Source of the DNA: Natrinema versiforme JCM 10478 | Lineage (GTDB): Archaea; Halobacteriota; Halobacteria; Halobacteriales; Natrialbaceae | Direction: 5' to 3' | Assembly (NCBI RefSeq): GCF_000337195.1 | Contig: NZ_AOID01000026.1 | Coordinates: 1 to 64,000, forward strand | Length of the DNA stretch: 64,000 nt | Part shown: positions 58,817 through 64,000 of the stretch, piece by piece | How the letters are laid out: each line of letters opens with the position of its first letter | Numbering within the stretch: position 1 is the stretch's first letter | Made by a program: the position numbers and the translations under genes | Notes under the pieces: model-generated | The model's input: the letters and a program-made list of their open reading frames with translations, nothing else | What the model was told of the DNA's origin: nothing | Database searches by the model: none

Positions 58817-59599
58817 ATGAGCCCTGTCGACGCCCTCGCTATCGAAACCGACGGACTGACCAAGCGCTACGGCGAGACGACCGCCGTCTCGGAGCTGACG
58901 ATGGACGTCGATCGCGGGACCGTCTACGGCTTTCTCGGCCCCAACGGTGCGGGGAAGACGACCACGATGCGGATGCTGACGACGCTGACGAAGCCGACCG
59001 ACGGGACCGCCCGCGTCGCCGGCCACTCGATCGCGGATCGGGAGTCAGTCACGCCACACATCGGGTACCTCCCCGAGGAGCCGCCGGTCTACGACGAACT
59101 CTCCGGCCGCGAGCAACTCGAGTACGCTGCCGGACTGCGGGACATCCCCGAGGCCGACGCCGCAGAGCGCATCGAGTCGCTACTCGAGCGCTTTGACCTG
59201 CTCGAAGACGCGAACAAACGCATCGAGGACTACTCGAAGGGGATGCGCCAGAAGGTCGGCGTCATTCAGGCGGTCCTCCACGAACCGGACGTGGCCTTCC
59301 TCGACGAGCCGACGAGCGGGCTCGATCCCCGCGCCGCGCGGACGATGCGGGATACCATCGCCGACCTGGCCGATCGGGAGATGACGATCTTCCTCTCGAC
59401 GCACATCCTCCCCGTCGTCGACGAACTGGCCGACGAGATCGGCGTGCTCCACGATGGCGAACTCGTCGCGGAGGGCGACCCCGAGACGCTCAAGTCCCGT
59501 GCCGAGACCGGCGATGCCCGCAGCTTGGAGGACGCCTTCCTCGAGATCACCCGCGAGCACGGACAGGAGGGTATGGCGGCAGAGCCGTCGTTCGAGTGA
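58817..59599 (+). CDS. ABC transporter ATP-binding protein
   Basis: A 260-residue ATPase with Walker A GPNGAGKTTTMRML, the signature YSKGMRQKVGVIQ, Walker B DVAFLDEPTSGLDPRA and the switch histidine in LSTHILP. It is of the type that pairs with ABC-2-like or other exporter permeases (CcmA/DrrA-like). It lies divergent from the permease gene, with a shared 202-base promoter region. ATP hydrolysis occurs in the cytoplasm at the membrane. Whether it serves the halocin-like peptide is an inference from location only. Confidence 0.95.
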   Translation: MSPVDALAIETDGLTKRYGETTAVSELTMDVDRGTVYGFLGPNGAGKTTTMRMLTTLTKPTDGTARVAGHSIADRESVTPHIGYLPEEPPVYDELSGREQLEYAAGLRDIPEADAAERIESLLERFDLLEDANKRIEDYSKGMRQKVGVIQAVLHEPDVAFLDEPTSGLDPRAARTMRDTIADLADREMTIFLSTHILPVVDELADEIGVLHDGELVAEGDPETLKSRAETGDARSLEDAFLEITREHGQEGMAAEPSFE

Positions 59600-59768
59600 G
59601 ACGAGCCCAATTCGAGCGATGACGCCTCGAGTCGGGTTCGGTCGGCGGATAGCCACTCACGAGACGGACAGAGAACCCCGAATCGGGTCGTAGCTGTCTG
59701 CTGTGACGTTAGATTCTCATATGATTTTAGTATTCGGCTCCCGTACTACCGCCCGGTGGTGAGAAGGC

Positions 59769-60011
59769 ATGGTGCAGAGAGATATCACCGGCATCGATCT
59801 CGAGTCCCGACTCGCCGACTACGTCGCGACGATCGACCGATACGATCTCCTGCTCGGCCTGATTCCGACGGGCTTCGTGACTGCTGTCCTCGCCGGTCGC
59901 CTCCTCGATCTCCCCGTCGAAACGACCCTTCTCTGGGGCGTCGCCGTCGCCGCCATCGCGCTGGTCGACGGGTTGTTCGTCCGGCCGCCGTCGCGGCCAC
60001 GAGACGTGTGA
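59769..60011 (+). CDS. Small two-helix membrane protein
   Basis: An 80-residue protein with an N-terminal polar part (MVQRDITGIDLESRLADYVA) and two hydrophobic segments (LLLGLIPTGFVTAVLAGRLL, TLLWGVAVAAIALVDGLFVR), ending in a proline/arginine tail. It is not recognised beyond being haloarchaea-like. An AT-rich stretch at about 59717-59735 may hold its promoter. Confidence 0.7.
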   Translation: MVQRDITGIDLESRLADYVATIDRYDLLLGLIPTGFVTAVLAGRLLDLPVETTLLWGVAVAAIALVDGLFVRPPSRPRDV

Positions 60012-60153
60012 CTCTCGCTCGCCGGTAGCGTCGCAGTCTCACGAGTACGAATACGAGCATCGAAGTCGTTTCTCGAGTCGATACGTCGGTCGCCTCAGCA
60101 GCGCTGTGGGCCGATTCGGCGACGAGCGACGAGCGGCCATTCGGCCGCTCGGA

Positions 60154-60525
60154 TTAGGGATTGAAGACCCCGCGCTCGAGGCCCTCACGGACGGGCTCGT
60201 GCTCGGCGTCCGTCGGCGGCGGACTCGTCACGAGCAGGGCCTCGAGTCGGCCGTCCTCGTCGGCTCGAACGCCGCGATCGACGTCGGCTCCGACGGCGAC
60301 CACGTCGCCGGGACCGACGACGTGTTCGGTCTCCCCCTCGCGGACGACGCCGGTACCCGACCGGACACAGATCGTCACGTCGCTGCCGGGCGCGTGGACC
60401 GGGATGAACTGTCCCGGCTCGAAGTAGCCGAGGACGGTTTTCATCCGGTCGCTCCGAAAGACCGGGCGGGTGCTGAATCGGTGCTCGTCGTACGTTCGTT
60501 CGGTGTCGAAATCTGTCGCTGGCAT
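60154..60525 (-). CDS. Cupin-domain protein
   Basis: A 123-residue cupin. Motif 1 is FEPGQFIPVHAPGSDVTICV (a His and downstream acidic residue; the second usual His is missing) and motif 2 includes PGDVVAVGADVDRGVRADED, so metal binding may be weak or absent. It starts at the ATG at 60525 (MPATDFDTERTYDEHRF). It is convergent with the upstream small membrane protein and divergent from folC-folP. Function unknown. Confidence 0.78.
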   Translation of the reverse strand: MPATDFDTERTYDEHRFSTRPVFRSDRMKTVLGYFEPGQFIPVHAPGSDVTICVRSGTGVVREGETEHVVGPGDVVAVGADVDRGVRADEDGRLEALLVTSPPPTDAEHEPVREGLERGVFNP

Positions 60526-60718
60526 AGCTGAGTGTCCGACGGGCGATCGGGACCCGCCTGTCTCGTCGTTCGAGTCGACGCACCCGACCCGGGTCGGTTT
60601 TCTCCCGAACATCTCGGGGACCGCCGTCGCTCGAGACCGCCGCCGAGTCAGTGGTCGGCGGACGGCAGACGGTTCCCGAACGGAATGTTCTAAAACGATC
60701 GGGCTCTCTGGTATCCAC

Positions 60719-63343
60719 ATGGAGTATCACGAGGCGGCGGACTTCCTCTTCGATCTGCGGCGGTTCCGCCCGAAGCCGGGCACGGAGTCGACGGCCCGGC
60801 TGCTGTCCCACCTCGAGGACCCACACGACGACGTCGACTTCGTCCAGATCGCCGGCTCCAACGGGAAGGGGAGCACGGCCCGAATGCTCGAGCGGACCCT
60901 GCGGGAGGCCGGCTATTCCGTCGGTCTCTACACCTCACCCCACCTCGAAGACCTCCGCGAGCGCGTCCGCATCGACGGCCGGAAGATCCCCCGCGCCGCG
61001 GTCTGTGAGTACGTCGACACCATCCACGACTACATCACGGCACGCGGTGCCGACGGCGATTCGCCGACCTTTTTCGAGACGATGACCGCGATGGCGCTGT
61101 GGCAGTTCGGCCGCGAGGATGTCGACATCGCCGTCCTCGAGGTCGGTATCGGCGGCAAGTACGACGCCACGAGCGTCGTCAACCCGGTCGCGAGCGCGGT
61201 GACGAGCGTGACCTTGGAGCACACGGGCATCCTCGGCGACACTGTCGAGGAGATCGCCCGCGACAAGGCCCACGTCGCGCCGGCAAACACGCCGCTCGTG
61301 ACGGGCGTCACCGGGAGCCCGCTCGAGGCGATCCGCGAGGTCGCCGGCGACGTAGTGACTGTCGGATCGGAACCCGACGAGACCGATGGCGACGACGAGG
61401 GCTCGCGACCGGCCGTCCGCGTCGCCTACGGCGGGCGGACCAACCACACCGAAGCCGCCGTCTCGATCGACGCCGACGACTGGGACCTCGAGACGCGGAT
61501 TCCGCTGCTGGGCGCACATCAGGCCGAGAACGCGGGTATCGCCGTGACCCTCGCCCGGCAGGTCGGCGACGTTTCGGCGACGGACCTCGCACGCGGCCTG
61601 CGGAGCGCCCACTGGCCGGGCCGGTTCGAGGTGCTCGACACCGAGCCGCTGGTCGTCCTCGACGGCGCGCACAATCCGGGTGCCTGCGAGGGGCTCGCCG
61701 AGACGCTCGGGACCTACGACTACGACGACCTCCACCTCGTCTTCGGCGCGATGCACGACAAAGACCACCGCGAGATGGCCGCCCTCCTGCCGACGCCGGA
61801 TACCGTCACCGTGGCCGAACCCTCACTCGACCGCGCCGAGGACTCGGCCGTCCTCGCGGACGTCTTCGCGGACGCCGGTGCCGGCACCGTCCGCACCGAG
61901 ACGGCGGTGCCGGACGCGCTCGCAAGCGCCCTCGCCGACGCCGAGCGCGGCGACTGCGTGCTCGTCACCGGCTCGCTGTTCGCGGTCGCCGAGGCCCGCT
62001 CGCGGTGGACCCGAACCGACGTTTCGAAGCGGGTCCGCGACCGCTCGGACGCCCGCGACGCGCTCGAAGCCGCGAACGTCGCCGGGGGCGACGTGGAACG
62101 GCTGGACGGCGACGCCGTCCACCGGGTCGTCAGGACGGCGCTGCGGGACCGGCAGGCGACCGTCCTCAAGGAGGAACTGCTCCGGGTCGGGGGCGAGTGC
62201 GCCCTCTCCGGCCTCGAGCGCGACGACGAGGTCGTCGACGCCGTGCTGATGGGCACGCTCGCCCAGTTCGAGGCGCTCGTCGAGGCGCTCGAGACCCGAT
62301 CCCGCCCCCACGGGTTGGCCGACGTCGCCCGCGAGTTGCGGGCGACCCTCGAGATCGACGCCGATACCGGTGCTGGCGTCGGGGCCGAAGGCGAAACGGG
62401 TGCGGGTGTCGGTGACGAAGGACGCGACGCCACAGCCGTCGAGACCGACGCGTCGGAGGCGGATCGCCGGACGGGTCGAGTCCGCGCTCCCGGCTGGGCG
62501 ACCGACGGCTCGAGCGGCCCGGACTACCCGTGGGCGGACCGAACCGCCGTGATGGGGATCCTGAACGTCACGCCCGACAGCTTCCACGACGGCGGCGAGT
62601 ACGACGCGCTCGAGGACGCCGTGGCTCGCGCCGAGGCGATGATCGAGGCCGATGTCGACGTGATCGATATCGGCGGGGAATCCACCCGGCCGGGTGCGGC
62701 CCCCGTCTCGGTCGCGGAGGAACTCGAGCGGGTCGTCCCCGTGATCGAACGGATCGCAGACCTCGACGCCCTGATCTCGGTCGACACGCGCCGGGCCGCC
62801 GTCGCCGACGCCGCGCTCGAGGCCGGCGCGGACATCATCAACGACGTTTCGGGGCTCGAGGACCCCGAGATGCGCTTCGTGGCGGCAGATCACGACGCGG
62901 GACTTGTCGTCATGCACAGCATCGACGCACCGGTCGTGCCGGACCGCGACATCGAGTACGACGACGTCGTCGCGGACGTGATCGACCAGCTCTCCGAACG
63001 CATCCTGCTGGCCGAGAAGGCCGGACTCGATCGCAGTCAGATCATCGTCGATCCCGGCATCGGCTTCGGCAAGTCCGCCGCCGAGAACTTCGAACTCCTC
63101 GATCGGATCGACGAGTTCCACGCGCTCGGCTGCCCGGTGCTGTTCGGCCACTCCCACAAATCCATGTTCGCACAGGTCGGCCGCGAGTCCGGCGAGCGAC
63201 TCGAGGCGACCGTCGCGGCGAGCGCGCTGGCGGCCGACCGCGGGGCCGACCTGATCCGCGTCCACGACGTTCCCGAGAACGTCGCCGCGGTCCGCACGGC
63301 GCTCGCCGCGCGCGATCCGGCGCAGTTCGACTGGGAGCCGTAG
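60719..63343 (+). CDS. folCP: Bifunctional dihydrofolate synthase/folylpolyglutamate synthase - dihydropteroate synthase fusion
   Basis: An 874-residue fusion. The FolC half begins MEYHEAADFLFDLRRFRPKP and has the ATP loop AGSNGKGSTARML near residue 46. Residues ~455-545 hold the N-terminal extension seen in some DHPS enzymes (LKEELLRVGGECALSGLERD, then VLMGTLAQFEALVEAL). A low-complexity linker (about 545-600) leads to the DHPS barrel: MGILNVTPDSFHDGGEYDAL (residue 612 on), VIDIGGESTRPGAAPVS and IVDPGIGFGKSAAENFELL. It joins two steps of folate synthesis, as known for Haloferax FolCP. A TATA-like TAAAAC near 60691 fits a leaderless start. Confidence 0.95.
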   Translation: MEYHEAADFLFDLRRFRPKPGTESTARLLSHLEDPHDDVDFVQIAGSNGKGSTARMLERTLREAGYSVGLYTSPHLEDLRERVRIDGRKIPRAAVCEYVDTIHDYITARGADGDSPTFFETMTAMALWQFGREDVDIAVLEVGIGGKYDATSVVNPVASAVTSVTLEHTGILGDTVEEIARDKAHVAPANTPLVTGVTGSPLEAIREVAGDVVTVGSEPDETDGDDEGSRPAVRVAYGGRTNHTEAAVSIDADDWDLETRIPLLGAHQAENAGIAVTLARQVGDVSATDLARGLRSAHWPGRFEVLDTEPLVVLDGAHNPGACEGLAETLGTYDYDDLHLVFGAMHDKDHREMAALLPTPDTVTVAEPSLDRAEDSAVLADVFADAGAGTVRTETAVPDALASALADAERGDCVLVTGSLFAVAEARSRWTRTDVSKRVRDRSDARDALEAANVAGGDVERLDGDAVHRVVRTALRDRQATVLKEELLRVGGECALSGLERDDEVVDAVLMGTLAQFEALVEALETRSRPHGLADVARELRATLEIDADTGAGVGAEGETGAGVGDEGRDATAVETDASEADRRTGRVRAPGWATDGSSGPDYPWADRTAVMGILNVTPDSFHDGGEYDALEDAVARAEAMIEADVDVIDIGGESTRPGAAPVSVAEELERVVPVIERIADLDALISVDTRRAAVADAALEAGADIINDVSGLEDPEMRFVAADHDAGLVVMHSIDAPVVPDRDIEYDDVVADVIDQLSERILLAEKAGLDRSQIIVDPGIGFGKSAAENFELLDRIDEFHALGCPVLFGHSHKSMFAQVGRESGERLEATVAASALAADRGADLIRVHDVPENVAAVRTALAARDPAQFDWEP

Positions 63344-63503
63344 TCGCCGCTCCCGCGGTCCGGTTCCATCCGTCCCCGACAGCCGCTAGCCAGCAGCCGT
63401 TCGACGATCGACGCGAGACGTCGCTCGAGGCGTACCCGCACTGATGAGCGGCGCGAGCCGTCCGGGACTGGACTTATCCCGCTCGAAGACCACGTGCGCA
63501 GGT

Positions 63504-64000
63504 ATGTGCGAACGGGCGGCGGCCTCGGAGCGGGACTTCTGGGCGGACGCGGACGAATCCGAGGCGCTCCAGCGATATCGAACGCTCGTCGACATCGTCG
63601 ACGACGGCATCTACCAGCTCGATCCCGACGGACGGTTCGTCGCGGTCAACGATCGCATCGTCGAGCTGACGGGCTACGCACGCGACGACCTCCTCGGCGA
63701 GCACATCTCGCTCGTCCTCGGCGAGGACGATCACCGCCGAATCGAACGGGGGATTTCGACGCGACTCTCGACGGGCGACCGGCGGCGACAAACGTTCGAA
63801 CTGGCGGCCCAGACCGCCGACGGAGAGACGGTTCCCTGTGAACTCCGGTTGAGTCTCCTGACCGACGACGGCGAGTTCCGGGGCACCGTCGGTATCGTTC
63901 GCGACATCACCGAGCGAAAACGCGCCGAGGCCATCATCGAACGCCGAGAACTCGAGGAGGAACTCCAACTGTTCCGAACCCTCCTCGATCACTCTACCGA
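63504..64000 (+). CDS. PAS-domain signalling protein, cut off by the window end
   Basis: The gene begins at the ATG 63504 and stays open to the last base (165 codons visible). One PAS domain is clear: YRTLVDIVDDGIYQLDPDGR, FVAVNDRIVELTGYARDDLL and the end FRGTVGIVRDITERKRAEAI. A new PAS or helical linker starts at LEEELQLFRTLLDHST. It is probably a sensor histidine kinase or a Bat-type regulator; the output domain is outside the window. GACTTATCC near 63472-63479 is the likely TATA element. Confidence 0.88.
   Translation, partial: MCERAAASERDFWADADESEALQRYRTLVDIVDDGIYQLDPDGRFVAVNDRIVELTGYARDDLLGEHISLVLGEDDHRRIERGISTRLSTGDRRRQTFELAAQTADGETVPCELRLSLLTDDGEFRGTVGIVRDITERKRAEAIIERRELEEELQLFRTLLDHST

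Noticed and set aside
1-64000. CTCGAG-rich words scattered over the window
   Set aside because: CTCGAG encodes Leu-Glu with the preferred codons of GC-rich, acidic proteins; the word is a codon-usage effect rather than a regulatory repeat.
1-64000. tRNA, rRNA or CRISPR arrays
   Set aside because: I looked for TPsiC-arm-like GGTTCGAATCC sequences in the gaps and for regularly spaced repeats and found none; all gaps are short.

Overview
The window is haloarchaeal chromosome: strongly GC-rich, acidic predicted proteins, many TATA-like boxes about 25-30 bases before the first codon (leaderless genes), Tat signals on secreted proteins, archaeal DnaG primase, AhbAB siroheme decarboxylase and a FolC-FolP fusion. 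A Natrialbales-like genome (Natrinema/Haloterrigena type) is a reasonable guess but is not proved here. The first ~33 bases look like a remnant of a Tn5/Nextera sequencing adapter, so the window probably begins at a contig end. A PAS-domain signalling gene is cut off at the right edge. I see no rRNA, tRNA, CRISPR array or intact insertion sequence.

Left part (0.1-16.7 kb): small haloarchaeal genes (Bat-type HTH regulator, pterin dehydratase, LWR-salt protein), a VOC and a cupin protein, then an operon of three NMT1/THI5-like binding-protein homologues with no signal peptides and no ABC permease or ATPase. A HAD hydrolase, a frameshifted Lrp/AsnC regulator and a HalOD1 plus zinc-finger gene pair follow. 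Next is the tetrapyrrole operon ahbAB-sirC-hemA (minus strand). Then come two cis-prenyltransferase homologues, one with the catalytic P-loop and one with the C-terminal RXG motif, plus a DUF92 polyprenyl-phosphate-kinase-like membrane protein.

Middle (16.7-50.9 kb): dnaG, a membrane-anchored ArsR-type regulator, a DUF3311/SSS symporter pair, an AT-rich orphan membrane gene, a CARF-like winged-helix regulator with a palindrome over its own TATA box, valS, DUF1405, an acetoacetate-decarboxylase-like protein, pdxS and homoserine kinase. A chemotaxis pair follows: a 1054-residue transducer with a 290-residue acidic tail, divergent from a Tat lipoprotein amino-acid-type binding protein. Then an MFS transporter, a polysaccharide-deacetylase lipoprotein, an FAD oxidoreductase, an aldo/keto reductase with a methyltransferase, a PAS-GAF histidine kinase and carB.

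Right part (50.9-64 kb): a DUF457-type membrane protein, a CDP-alcohol phosphatidyltransferase coupled to a PHP phosphoesterase, a GNAT and an SDR. Then comes the most unusual locus: an AT-rich gene for a Tat-exported precursor ending in a ten-cysteine peptide that resembles halocin C8. It lies between a truncated copy and the full copy of the same ABC permease gene, next to a divergent ABC ATPase gene, with decayed gene fragments alongside. The window closes with a small membrane protein, a cupin, folC-folP and the cut PAS gene.
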